From Madurella fahalii (lineage: Eukaryota > Ascomycota > Sordariomycetes > Sordariales), in NCBI GenBank assembly GCA_029876055.1, contig CM056875.1:5791001-5855000 (forward strand): a stretch of 64,000 nt of DNA. The letters run 5' to 3'. The translations under genes and the position numbers were made by a program. Numbering within the stretch: position 1 is the stretch's first letter; every line of letters begins with the position of its first letter. Positions 1 to 12,000 of this stretch are shown here, piece by piece. The notes beneath the pieces are model-generated. The model saw only the letters and a list, made by a program, of their open reading frames with translations. It was not told the origin of the DNA and did no database searches.

Positions 1-1
1 G

Positions 2-2844
2 GCCAATCAAGTTTCGTCTGACATACGAGCCTGGTTGAGGGCCCCAGACCCCTCGACCAACTACAACGAAGCGTGTAAGAAAAAGCACCCTGGGACTGGA
101 CTTTGGTTTGTCAAGGCTGCTATATTCCGCACGTGGTTGGGCGCTCCAAACTCCTTTCTTTGGCTTCATGGATTTGCCGGGTGCGGCAAGTCGGTACTCT
201 CTTCAACCATCATCCAACACGTGTTCCGCCACCGAAGATTAAGCCCGATCATCGGTATCGCGTTCTTTTACTTTTCGTTCAACGACGAGTCCAAACAAGA
301 CACATCCTCAATGCTCCGTGCGTTGATCCAACAGCTCGTAGGTCAGCTCAAAGACCAGGAATCGCCCCTCTCGCATCTCTATCAGAGCTATCGTAGTGCT
401 ACACCTCCTGACCATGCCTTATTGGATTGCTTTTATCAGCTGATCGGGATCTTCAGCCATGTCTACGTCGTCCTAGATGCCCTAGACGAAAGCCCCCGGC
501 ATAGGTATAGAGGGGACGTGCTTCAGGCTTTGGAAGATATGCGAGGCTGGTCAAAGCTAGGATTACATCTTCTTGTCACGAGTCGTGACGAACAGGATAT
601 CCGAGAGCAGCTGAACCCGCGGCTCGATCAAGCCGTGTCGATGAAGAACGACTCCATCGACCAAGACATAGCATCTTTTATCTCGGACAACCTGAAAGGC
701 AACCGCAGGCTTCGGAAGTGGGTAAAATATCAAGACCAAATTGAGCGAGCGCTTACCGGGGGCGCAAAAGGGGTGTATGTTCCTCCAGCGCGAGGCTACC
801 GAGTGAGAATGGTCACACTGACTTGGCTAGGTTCTGCTGGGTGGAATGCCAGTTCACCGCATTAGAAGCGTGCCCAGGCAGCAAAGCTCGACTTGACGCG
901 CTCCTTGCCTCTCTTCCCCGGACGCTGGACAAAACATATGAGCGGATGCTCTCAAGTATCGAAGCGGAGTCGGCAGATGACGCAAATCGAATGCTAATCC
1001 TTCTCTGCACCGCCAAAAGACCCCTGACTATAGCAGAACTCATTGACGGGATCGCCGTGGATTTGGGCGATGACCCAAAGTTCAACGAGGACAATAGACT
1101 GATGGGCGAGGAAGACATCCGTCATATCTGCCCCGGATTCATCGAACTAGACATGCAGCCCGGCAAGGAGACCACTGCACGAATTGCCCATTATTCTGTC
1201 CAAGAATACCTTGAGTCGGACCGAATTAGTCGATCTGGAGTAGCAAGATTCAATGTGGAGCCCATCGATTCCCATACCCAAGTCGCTTGCGTCTGCCTGG
1301 TATACCTGATGGATGCATGGCTGTGCAGCTCACAGCATCTCGGCGAGGAGTTTGATCGCAATTATCCGTTCGCCAAATATGCCGCCGAAAATTGGCCAGA
1401 CCACTACCACGAGGGGAGGAGTACCGAGGCCCATCTCCACCAACTTGCCATACGGTTTTTCCACAGCGACAGGGAAGCACTCATGAACTGGGCGAATATC
1501 TGTAGATTGTACGGCGATGGCCCCAACGGTGTGAGAAACAATAACCTGTCACCCCTCTACGTCGCGTCAGCGCTTGGGTTCAATCCGGTCGTGCAGGTGC
1601 TCCTCAGTGAGAGTAGCCCAACTGAGCTCGGTGGCGTTGGTGGGAACGCCTTGCTTGCCGCTGCGACCTATGACCACCCCACGACTATACAATTGCTCCT
1701 AGATGGCGGTGCTGATATTGACTATCGGGGTTACCAAGGCGTCGCGCTTCATTACGCATCAAGCAAAGGCCACACTAAAGTCGTGGAAGCGCTCCTCGAC
1801 CGGGGCGCCAGCATCGACGCGCAGAACTCCGAGGGCGAGAGCCCTCTTCACCTCGCGGTGTCAAGTGGTTATGGGCAAACCATCCGACTGCTCCTTGACA
1901 AGGGTGCCGACATCGAGGTGCAGAATCACCTCGGCAAGAGCCCTCTTCACCTCGCGGCGTTAACGGGCGACGAGCAAGCCTTCCAGTTGCTCCTTGACAG
2001 GGGCGCCGATATCGAGACGCATGACTCCCAGGACGAGTGCCCTTTTCACCACGCCGCGTTAGATGGCCGCGAGCAAGCTATGCGGTTGCTCCTTGCTAGG
2101 GGCGCCGATATCGAGATCCGGAACTCCCAGGGTGAGAGGCCTCTTCACCTCGCAGCGTTAGGAGGCGACGAACAAGCCATCCGGTTTCTTCTTGCCAGGG
2201 GCGCCGATATTGAGGCACGGAACTCCCGGGCCGAGAGCCCTCTTCACCTTGCGGCGTTGGGTGGCCGCGAACGGGCTATGGGGTTGCTCCTTGCCAGGAG
2301 TGCCGATATCGAGGCGCGGAACTCCCAGGGCGAGAGCCCTCTTCATCTCGCGGCGTTAGCGGGCGACAAACAAGCCATCCGGTTTCTCCTTGATAGCGGC
2401 GCTAACATCGAAGCGCGGAACTTCCATGGGAAGTACCCTCTTCACTACGCGGCATTAAGTGGCCATGAACAAGCCGTCCAGTTGCTCCTTGATAGAGGGG
2501 CCAACACGAATACGCAGAATCTCCAGGGCGAGAGCCCTCTTCACTACGCGGCGTCAATAGGCCACGAACAGGCCGTCCGGTTGCTCCCCGACAGAGGCGC
2601 CAACATCAATCCGGTAGGCGCGAACCGGACGCCTCTGGAATGGGCCGCCATCTCTCCTAATCCCGAACTGATGATGTTACTTCTCAACAGAGGCGCTGAT
2701 GTTGAACGCGTGGGCGGATATGCGAGGCTCTTGGAACTAGCTGCGCCCGGGGGTCATGAAGAGGTGGTTCAGTTTCTCCTAGACAACGGCGCCGACATCA
2801 ACGGGGAGGGAAAGCGCACCCCTTTGGAAGCTACAACGTGTTGA
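2..2844 (+). CDS. NACHT-ankyrin NLR-like protein (5' partial)
   Basis: This is a fungal STAND/NLR-type receptor, a family linked to non-self recognition and heterokaryon incompatibility. The reading frame is open from base 2, so the effector domain and start lie left of the window. The NACHT part shows a Walker A (GFAGCGKS, near base 170) and a Walker B-like VVLDALDE (near base 470). A 56-nt intron fits at 775-830 (donor GTATGT, CTGAC branch site, TAG acceptor); joining 774 to 831 restores the family-typical AKG..WVECQF segment and the LLASLPRTLDKTYERML block. From about base 1530 there are 13 complete ankyrin repeats of about 33 residues, then one cut short by TGA at 2842-2844. Repeats 4-11 are very alike in DNA. 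Family and domains are clear; the ligand and effector are unknown. Confidence 0.88.
775..830 (+). other. Intron in the NACHT-ankyrin gene
   Basis: Donor GTATGT at 775, branch-like CTGAC near 818 and acceptor TAG at 828-830. Without removal the upstream frame runs to a stop at 865 and loses the conserved WVECQF segment. With removal the two frames join within a Val codon. Confidence 0.85.
1807..2601 (+). repeat. Tandem 99-bp ankyrin-coding repeats
   Basis: About eight consecutive 99-bp units each encode one ankyrin repeat. They share near-identical DNA cores such as GAGAGCCCTCTTCACCTCGC, seen near 1839 and again, with one or two changes, at 99-bp steps near 1938, 2136, 2235, 2334, 2433 and 2532. 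Flanking ankyrin units are much more diverged. This is the pattern expected from recent duplication or concerted evolution. Confidence 0.85.
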
Positions 2845-3440
2845 TCGCCCCTAAGCCGGAATGTGTACTCGAATCCCGGCCGTAAAACCAGCCACGAAGG
2901 AGTACCGCGGCTGCTTCTCAATAGAGGCGCCAGCATCGATGGTTGGCAGGATAATAACTCCCCTGGAAACATCAGTCAGCAATCAGGATCAACGCGTGAT
3001 GCAAGTGCTAAGCGACCGAGACGTAGATGTTAACCAAGGCATCAGGAGAACCCTGTTGGAGTCGGCGGTGTGCAGAGAGTCTAAAGGCATAATAATACTG
3101 CCCCTCGACCGCGGGGCGGACGCCGACGGCGGCAAGATAAGGCCTCTATTGCGAGCAGCGGTGAACGGCAAAAAGGAAGCCATACTGAAGCTGCTACTTG
3201 ATCGGGGAGCCAATGTCAATGGCCCAAGTCTCCAGTTGACCAAATGCATTGGCAATGGCGAGATCCGAAAGCTATAACGGAATTGTGTAGTTGCTGTTGA
3301 GTCGGGGGGTTAAGGATGAGGAGAAGGCTAAATGGATGGCGGAGACAACGCTCCCCAGTGAGTGGTCGGAGAATTGCGTGCATAAGGGGTTCAAGGCGTT
3401 CATCGGACGGAAATGTGATCAACCAAGTCACTGCTGCTAG
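2845..3440 (+). pseudogene. Decayed ankyrin tail of the NLR gene
   Basis: Ankyrin coding similarity continues past the TGA at 2842-2844 but is broken. The same frame resumes with SHEGVPRLLLNRGASIDG (about 2890-2945). A second frame then carries LLLDRGANVNG (about 3190-3225). A third frame carries LLLSRGVKDEEKAKWMAETT (about 3291-3350) and ends at TAG 3438-3440. That third frame is also cut by a TAG at 3288-3290, just before LLLSRG where a CAG (Gln) codon would fit. At least two stops and two frame changes separate the pieces, so this was probably the original C-terminus of a longer repeat domain. Confidence 0.75.
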
Positions 3441-3825
3441 TTCTCATCTTCAAACCCTGAAAAGTCAAGCGATTTCTGTATGGAACTTGTTTTAAGTCTC
3501 TTACGGTTGTTCCCCAGCAACCAGCGGGGCCAACCCCCCCTGCCCTGTCTCACTGTCCCAACCGCCTGCTGACCACCTAACGGGCCCGAACGCTCAACTA
3601 TATACGCCGACGTCGAACAAAGCCGATCTCGCTGGCCGTTGACTCAGAACTCATTCATTCACCGTCTTTCTCCAGTCCCCCTCAATTACACATCCCAAAC
3701 TAAGGACTAGTATTTTTTTTTTTCTCTTTATAAAAGTCCCATCTCCAATTCCGCCCTTCACGCAGATTCGATCCGCATCGCCAAAAAGAAAAAGAAAAAA
3801 AAGAAGAAGAAATAATAAAATCGCC
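3441..3825 (+). promoter_or_regulatory. Intergenic, 5' flank of MFS gene
   Basis: A 385-bp spacer between the decayed NLR tail and the MFS start. It contains a T-run (about 3713-3725) followed by CTCTTTATAAA, and an A/G-rich leader just before the ATG. No coding signal is seen. A promoter/leader role is inferred from position only. Confidence 0.45.
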
Positions 3826-5912
3826 ATGATCTCCGGACCCGGCCCCGCTCCGGAGCCGTCGAGCTCCGGACCCATCGGCGTACCTTCCCCCTCACTCTCA
3901 CAAACACCCATCATCACCGAGACCACCCCGCTGCTCTCCGCGCCCATTCCCAAACCAGGCCCACCCTCCTCTTCCTCGTCAACAACAGCCGCCTCAGAAC
4001 AACAAGCAGAGCAAGAAGTGGAAGAAGAAGAAGAAGAAGAAGAATCCACCGTCATCCCCGCCGCCCCGCTCCCGCCGTTCCGCCTCTACCTGACCCTCGG
4101 CACCACCTACGTGGGGGTGTTCCTGGGCGCGGTGGACGCGTCCATCATGGCGACGCTGTCGGCGCCCATCGCGAGCGAGTTCCGCTCGCTCAGCCTGCTG
4201 TCGTGGCTCGCGGCCGCCTACCTGATCGCCAACGCCACCTTCCAGCCCCTGTCCGGGCGGCTCACCGACATCTTCGGGCGGGGCCCGGGCTTGGTGTTCA
4301 GCAACGGCATGTTCGCGCTGGGGAACCTGGTCTGTGGGCTGGCGAGGGACGAGGGCGGCATGATCTTGGGCAGGGTGATCGCCGGGGTCGGCGGGGGCGG
4401 GTTGATGAGCATCAGCACGTTCCTGGCGTCGGATTTGGTGCCATTGAAGAAGAGGGGGGTTGTCCAAGGGGTGGGGAATATTGCGTACGGGTGAGTGAAC
4501 TTTTTATTTTTAATTATTTACTGACTTAATTCTATGCATTTTGTATCATGGTTTGCTGTGGGGGAAGTGATAGCACGGATAGCTGATGATGGTTGTGTTG
4601 ATTGAGGGGTTGTTAGGTCAGGAGCTATGGTACGTCAATTTTGAGCTGTTTCTTCAACCCTCTGCGGTTGTTTCGGGAGCCAAACAATCAAGAAATGCCC
4701 TCCCGGAGGCAGAGCGGTTTGCTCTCGAAACCACCGGAAAAGGAAAACACATGACTGACATTGTTGGGCAGCTTGGAGGTGTGCTGGGCGGGCTGATGAA
4801 CGATACGTCTTCTTGGGGATGGCGGTTGGCGTTCCTGGTTCAGGTGCCCATCATTGTGGTTTCGGGGATTCTTGTCTTCTTCCTTGTTGATATCCTGCCC
4901 AAGGTCTCCAACAAGTCGCTGCTGGCGCGGATTGACTTCGGAGGATCGTTCCTGACGGTCGGGTTTCTTGTCCTTGTGCTCCTCGGCTTGAATGCGGGTG
5001 GGAACCTCGTGCCCTGGACCGACCCGCTCGTCCTCACGACGATCCCTCTGGGCCTCGCCATGCTGGTCGTGTTGGTCTGGTGGGAAGGCCGTGCGAAACA
5101 GCCCATTATCCCGGTCAGGCTGTTATTGCATCGGACTGTATTCACGGCTTGCATTACGAACTTCTTGTGGTATGTCTCGATTCCATATCGCCCCTGGACC
5201 AGGTAAGATGAGGCTGACGATGGGAACTAGCACCATGGTAATGATGATGACCATGTTTTATATACCCTTATACCTCCAGGTGCTCGGCCACTCGGCTACG
5301 CAGGCCGGTCTTCGTATCCTGGCGTCTTCCGTGGGTGTGTCGATCTCGTCTATCGGATGCGGCCTGGTTATGAAGAAAACGGGCAAGTACGTGGGCCTTG
5401 GAATCGTCACCCTCGCGACGCTTAACGTCTCCATGGCCCTCAACGCGACGCTCGATGAGAAGTCGCCGATCTGGGCTCCCTTTGTTTCCATGGCCCTCCA
5501 CGGCGCGGGCTACGGTGGGATGTTAACCGTGACGCTGCTCGCGTGCATTGCCGCCGTAGACCATTCGCATCAAGCCGTCATCACGTCGTCGACGTACGCG
5601 TTCCGCTCCGTGGGCGCGACTCTGGGCATCACGGCCGCGTCGGTCGTGTACCAGAACATCCTCAAAGCTCGGCTATGGGATCGGTTCGGCCACTTGCCGG
5701 GTGCGGCGGAGGAGATTGCGCGTATCCGTGACGATTTGGGCGAGCTCGGAAGACTGCCCGAGGGCTGGTATGAGGGCGTGATCCAGTCGTTTATGGAGGC
5801 GTTTAGGGGCGTGTGGTTGACAGCTCTGAGCTTGACTATTTTGGCTTTGGTTAGCGTCTCGTTGATGAAGCAGCACAAGCTGCACTCGAATCTCGCTCGG
5901 CAGGAGGAGTAG
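3826..5912 (+). CDS. MFS transporter, DHA2/vacuolar amino-acid (Fnx1/Vba-like)
   Basis: Predicted 585-residue multi-spanning transporter in four exons: 3826-4490, 4617-4629, 4772-5169 and 5231-5912. The N-terminal about 85 residues are Ser/Pro-rich with an acidic Glu run and an ETTPLL dileucine-like signal, fitting vacuolar or endomembrane sorting (inference). The first helix carries FLGAVDASIMATL. The MFS motif A-like GRLTDIFGRG and motif B-like GRVIAGVGGGG follow. Splicing restores NIAYGSGAMLGGVLGGLMND across two introns and a 13-nt exon, and NFLCTMVMMM across the third intron. The Fnx1/Vba clade exports basic amino acids into vacuoles; substrate here is by family resemblance. A drug:H+ antiporter is the main alternative. 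Confidence 0.82.
4617..4629 (+). other. 13-nt microexon of the MFS gene
   Basis: The bases GTCAGGAGCTATG lie between acceptor TAG (4614-4616) and donor GTACGT (4630). They complete a Gly codon and add Ser-Gly-Ala-Met. Flanking introns are 4491-4616 (donor GTGAGT) and 4630-4771 (CTGAC near 4755, acceptor CAG). The joined protein matches the MFS pattern through this helix. Confidence 0.8.
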
Positions 5913-7784
5913 GGGGTGCAGAGGGCGAAGGGGGCGGCGGGGACGGGGGATGTTTAACGCAACGAGAACAGTAGTTTGCCCAGGTTTTCGGCTGTCGGGG
6001 GATGTCCAGAAGATTGACCAGTAGACTTGTGATAAAGAAGTTAGACTAGGCCGCAGAGTACTGAATGGTATATGACGGTCGGTCGTTGGGGTGTTTCTGC
6101 AGATCAACAACAAGCAGCAGGCAGACACGGTACTCGACGAGGAACCCAGAACAAAATGAAATTAGAATCCATGGTAAGGCTGAGACTATCCGGGCACTGC
6201 ACAGTCACACCTGGCGGTGCTCGAAATACCAAGACTATACAACCCAGAGCAAGTCTTGGGGCTCTTCAAGCGAACCTTGGGTGCCTCGAGACTCCGTCTG
6301 CGTTTCAGGGAGAGGAAGACCAACCATTGATGCTCTGTAGGCTGAATCCGAAACGGCCCGAAGCGCGCGTCGGAGTGGATGTCGGGTGCCACCGCGCGAG
6401 GGCCGGCGCAGAACGCGTGAGAACGCGCAGTGTTGTTGGGGTCGCAAACGGGGTTCTGCCGACGAGGTACATCGAAGTACTTGCATGTACGCTGCGGCTG
6501 TGGTGTCCTAGTTGATGAGTTGATGTAATGAGGAAAGAATGGGAGCCCACCAAAGAATCCAGGCCGGAGAAAGGTGCGACCGGTGTCGCGCGCAATGGGA
6601 AGCTGAGCAGGTTGCCTTCCGCCACAAACACAGCCGACTGCCCCGTCCATAGCAGCAAGATGATCCATGGTACTAGCCTAGCTGCACGGACCGAAACAGC
6701 CGAATTGCTAGCAAATGTGCCCAAGGAAATCTGGTTCAAATGTGGGGGTGGATGGCGGTGTCTCGTGTGTGTACTGCGTGTTATCCGGCGCCCGGGAACC
6801 TGGGTCACTCCCTCACGCACATCCCACACCCCACCCAGAGGCCAGGCTCCCCAGAGGCACCGATCAGACCCCGTCATGCCCTGCTTCGGATCCCAGTCGG
6901 GAGAGTGCATGCGGCTCTGTTACTATTCCGGAAAGGCAATGTTTATTCCAACGACATCTCGCGTCGTGAGGCAGGCCCATCAATTGCTCCCCACAGAGTC
7001 TGTGCGAGAATGAGCAAAACCGGAAAATGTAAATTCTTATCTTGACAAGAAACTTTTAGCAAATCGATACATCGTATTATGCAATGTAACGATAAGGCAG
7101 ACAGACCACGCACCTCATTGTTGCCGACGAGCCGTCATTGTGAGATGGCAACGGGAAGGGCGATGACATCGAGAAGCCAGAATGGCCATCATCGGCAACC
7201 GGGCAATTGCACGCAAACCCCAAACATCACGACACCACACAACTACCATCCCCGACCATGGAAGCTTGCAAGGATGCAAGGCGCTCAACCCATCTTACGA
7301 CCTGTGGGTGCCTGAGGCGGCGGTTTCCTGCACTGCGACCCGGTCGCCCGTGCGTTTGTTTGGTTACCCCTTTTTCTCTTTTTTTTTATTGTTATCTTAT
7401 ATCTATTTTATATTTCCCGTCGTGCAACCACGGCACCAGCCCAATCAGAAAAACCAACAAAATGAGCTAGCATATTTCAGTAAAAACCGAGTGCTTCATT
7501 TTCACCCGGTCCATTATTTTGCGAAGCATGCGAGCAAGATGCTGCGATGGAGCGGAGTCGTTTGTATTCTTGTTTACCCGATTCTTGTGTGCCATCTAGT
7601 TCGTATATCCAATCCCAAGCATGTCCAATTTGACAGACCCATCTGCGAACGAAAGTCCTCGTGTATCCGTTAGTCGTAGCCTCGTGACACAAATGAACAG
7701 CCATCAGATCTAGTAGTACTACTTAAGTAATAAAAGGAGAGCCATATCCTAACCGTGCGCTCGACAACCCTTTCTCCTGACCCC
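5913..7784. other. Gene-free stretch
   Basis: No reading frame here has recognisable domain content or a convincing splice model. Open frames on both strands overlap one another and look like chance openings in GC-rich DNA. A T-rich tract lies near 7376-7410. Presumably MFS 3' sequence and the 3' flank of the DUF6594 gene. Confidence 0.5.
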
Positions 7785-9017
7785 TCACGCTAGTCCAGCC
7801 GATACCGGGCACCGGCATTGACTCGCCTCATAATTGGCAAGGAACGCCACCATGACGGCGACATACGCGGCCAGACCGACGCATATGGTATCAAGCTTAA
7901 TATGTGGCAGCTGTGAGAGGATCACGGTGAAGAAGACGCCAAAAATGACGACAACACCAGCCGACCAGCCCTTGCTGGGCTCCAGGAAATACAGGATTGC
8001 CACCGGAAAGAAATAGAGGAAAAGACCCAGCAGTGCGATGCCCGCGGCAAATAGGGCAGTGAACCACCTCGTGTCGAAATGGACTCGGTATGGACTGCAA
8101 TTGGGCGCGTCTTTCTTGGAGAGGAGTTTCTGCTCTACACGTCAGCACCCGGGGATGAGGTATCGGCAAGGCACTCTCTCTGAGTCGGGGCTCCCACCGT
8201 CAACAATGGGCTCTTTCCTCCGAATATCAGTGCCTCAAAGGATTGGTGCAGCCGCTTCGTTCGGGTCGTGATGAAATCGTGCGGCTCTATCAAGTAGTCC
8301 ATTGCCGCTCCGCCCAAGATGCCAAATTCTTTGGCGGTGTCGAGGAGGTTGAGAAACTCGTGGTCACCGATGTCGTGTAACTTCCTCGTCTCTACATCGT
8401 GAAGCAGTGCTCTGTCTATACGATTTGAGCGTTAGTGGGGAGCCGACGAGAAGCAGAACCTTTGTAGCGGAAACCAAGCAGGGGGGAGGTTACTGACTGT
8501 ATTGGGCAAGAAGCGAGATCGACTCGGCTATGATCCGATCTTGCTCGCAGGCCTCGGCTTGTGCCCCGTCCGCCTCTCCGCAAGCCTGAGCAGGAGTCAG
8601 CGAGAAGAGCCTTGGGCTGTTGTTCGCCTCATCCTCCTTGTCGAGCTGGAGTAGCCGGGTTTCTCGTTTTGCTATGGCGACTTCGAGGTGGTGTAGGATC
8701 CGCTGGGTAAGGCCACCAAATCGCCGGTGGATGCTGCCGTTGTGATAGCAGTTCTGTGTTCGCGCAAAGCGAGGCCATCCGAAGGGGAATTTCTCGACTT
8801 TGTTTCATTCAGCGTCCTGTCGCGTGATGAAAGCACAGTATAGCATAGCATGGTATTTCTTACAATCCTCGCGGTAGATAAAGTCCGGATCCTTGCTTGA
8901 AGGAGATGGATCGGGCCGTTCTGATCTGTCAGTCGGTTTCCAGGGCGCCATCCATGGCTCGGGGCTCACCTTCGTGAACTGTCCCCTCTCGGGGCACCTG
9001 GCTTTCTGGATCGGCAT
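7785..9017 (-). CDS. DUF6594-family membrane protein, copy 1
   Basis: A spliced gene split over short frames. Exons on the minus strand are about 8792-8498, 8415-8198 and 8132-7785. They give FGWPRFARTQNCYHNGSIHR, then YNRALLHDVETRKLHDIGDH.., then a C-terminal block with three hydrophobic helices (TALFAAGIALLGLFLYFF, GVVVIFGVFFTVIL, LAAYVAVMVAFLA). The pattern of a GWP..A..Q..+..IHRRF N-terminus, a central helical region and three C-terminal membrane spans is that of fungal DUF6594 proteins, whose function is unknown. Introns are 8133-8197 and 8416-8497. The 5' end is uncertain: an in-frame TGA at 8805-8807 demands an upstream exon. The candidate is ATG at 9017 ending FTK before donor GTGAGC, with a weak GAG acceptor at 8793-8795. 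Confidence 0.72.
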
Positions 9018-12000
9018 TGCCTGCGACATCAAACAGCCTTGTCAGGAGCCGCTGGGCGAAGGCGATCCGGGATCTGGTGGTTGATTCTTCCATTTTCTGG
9101 TATTGTGAGCTGTTGAGGTCCCCATTGTGGTCTCCTTTCCGACGAGCTGGCCTGCAACGAATTTAAGCCATGTTGGCAAGCTGTCCGGGCAGAGAGTCGC
9201 GACGGAGCTCCCGTACACAAGGCTGTCGCTGTAAACGGTACGGGGCGGCCCGCGTGCTCCGGACGTCGCTTTCTCAGTGCCCAACCGACTCTAGAACTAA
9301 CGGGGGGCGTGAATGGGCGATGCGTCACGGTTGGAACGTGGAAGATGGTGTAGGGGTCTTGGGTGTGACAGGTGCAACGGGCTATGGATGCAGGCAAAGT
9401 TGGTCGTTGAGGTGGCCATTGGGGTCCTGCAGTGGGTATGTCCCATCTTGCTCGCGGCTGCCGTGGCAGTGCAGGCGCACCGGGTGCAGCAGGTATCCAG
9501 AGAGAATGCGGCTCTAGACAACACAGTTCTATGCTGGTTGGCCCACATCGTGCCTTGTATCTCCGGGTCTAACAAGGTCATGTGGTAAGGCAGAGAGGGT
9601 TACTATTGCTAATGTGCAGGAAACAGGAGGCTCTCAACGCGGGCAATTTCATGAGCGTTAGGCCCTGTGGATGTAGACCGCCCAGTTGTGTCAGCCATTA
9701 TGCATCCGCGGTTGGTGCGACATTGGTGCCTTGGACTGAAATACATCACGGATCGTTGATAACCCAAGTTGGGCTGCCTCGTGCGTGAAGAGTGTGAAGT
9801 CTAGTTCTAAATCGAATCGTACACGTCGCATGCCCGAGCATCTTCGGGAAGATGTTAGCCGCACTGCGTGACCAGACACTGGCTGCGGGCGGGGACGGAA
9901 GCCGGGAAGAAACCATCATGACCCGGGCGTTTTAAGCCTCGTTGTAACAGCTCGATTCTCCCCCTATCTCCGTGGCCGAGTGTCCTCTGCCGGATCAGTG
10001 GTAAGGGATTGCAAACGCCACCTAGCTTCTGGCCCAGAAATTGTGTCCTGGCCATCAAATCAACTCCAGCGCGTACGGTTAAGGTACTAGTAGGTATGGA
10101 GGCAACTTGGTTCATGTAGCCCCGGAGTGAATACCCATATATGTGTTACGGAATAGAGTAATACGGCTATTTCCCAATCTATCCATCACGTACAATTCGA
10201 GGTGGGAAAGCTGGGAATCATCTATGGAAGATCCAAAGCCCGTGTTTCCGCGCAGTGAGACGGACACCGCGAGAACCCCACAGAAGGCTTTTGTCTGGTA
10301 CTGCCCTAATTCTTTCGCCTGGATGCCCCCAACACGACGTTTCCGTATCCAAAAATAAATATTCACTCCCATTTTTTTTTTTTTTTGGATTCGGCTTCTT
10401 TCCCGGGAATAAAGGGCTCGCACGCGTCTAGGATTACGGTCGGTTCGGAGCAGAGCGGCAAAGGAAGGGGCGTCGGCGCATCGATCAGCATCTCTGTCGG
10501 CGCATTCTGGCGGGTTTCTTGGTCTCTGCTACAGCGCGAAACAGCAGGCGAGCGTAGAACTAAAGTAGAGATTGTCTTGAGGGAGCTATGTCGTTGTTGC
10601 TGTCGTTGTTGTTGTTGTTGGGAGAGAGGGCACGGCCGTCGACAGGCCGCAGGGTAAGACGTCCATTCACAATCCCTCCCTCGCCATTACTGAAACGTAC
10701 CTCAACGTAATGATTCGTGTCTCGGATGGCTGCTGACAGGAGCCGAGCAGGGGACGATTCAGCGAACGGGGATCGCGGCGCCCTGCAGGAGAGTCCCACC
10801 CGGCGAACGAAGTGGTTTAGTGATGAACTGTGGGAAGGGAAGATTTGGATTGCGGCTTCTAGAAAAGGGGCCATCAGGCCAGTTGGGAAAATATTGGAAA
10901 TGGTTGGCGCTTCTGGGAGAAGCCTGTAGCATCAGATAGGTCCCGGTACTGTACTGCGCCAACTGCTGCAACCGCGCCTCCCCCGAATTCGGAAAGGAGG
11001 ACGGAGCCCACCGAAATTCAGATCTTTGTGCTTCAGTAATATCACCAAGTGAAGCACTCGTTCTATTGTCTGAACCATGGCTCGATACCATGATGTTTGT
11101 GGGAACGTGGTGGCTTGTAGGGCGCGCTTGGACCCAAGGGCAACGCCTCCCTTAACAATGCGAGGTGCTTCTTGGCCTCGGCCTGGCATTACCCAGAGGC
11201 CAACTGGGTTGCGAAAATCACGATGGACGAATGAATTCGCAAGCTTCAGGCCTATCATTATAGCTAATGCGACTGGTGGGATGTTCTGCCCTGGAGGGAT
11301 AGGGCCGGGACGCACCCTTAAGCAAGAGATCGGTTTTGATTTGATAAGGCTGGGCAGGCTATAAACTTCGCAAAAAATTTGAGACTCCGCTCCCGTTTCT
11401 CTTGCTGCACCTCACTTTGCGTCTAGGCTCCTTTCCTAGCTGATGCTTGTACCGCTGCCAACTCGCCCAAGATTGATTCACGACTTGAATCCCCCAATTC
11501 CAGAAGACGCCTGGTATATCTGGGGAGGGAAAGGCTGTCCTCTCCGGTTTCGTCGCGTGCTCGATCGCGCCACGTCGAGGCCTGGCGTTTCCAATCAAGC
11601 GGCACTCTCTCGGCTCTTCATCCCCCCGAGGTTCAAAATCCAGGATACCGTCGCCGTCGGTGTGCTGGCATCCGACACCGGGCTAGCATCAACGTTCACG
11701 GAGAATTCTATCATTCTCGACGATGGAGAAAACTTCTCGAAATCGTCCAAGTCAACCACCGGCTCCTCCACCCTCACCGCCCGCTCGCTCCGAATCCCCC
11801 AACTCCTCACGCGAGGAAAGTCGGGCACACATGCACCGAGTCACCAATAAAACCGGCCGCCTAACCGAAAACACCCCTTGAATGGTCACAGCGACCCAAT
11901 CGAGAAAGGCACCTCGTCTTGCATGGGATGACCCCCGCACATACTACCATGGATTGTCTGTATTCCTTCGGCATTCAATATTCAGACAGGACTCTGCTGA

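Noticed and set aside
3994..4467. Antisense frame over MFS exon 1
   Set aside because: Mirror of a high-GC coding exon; no independent evidence.
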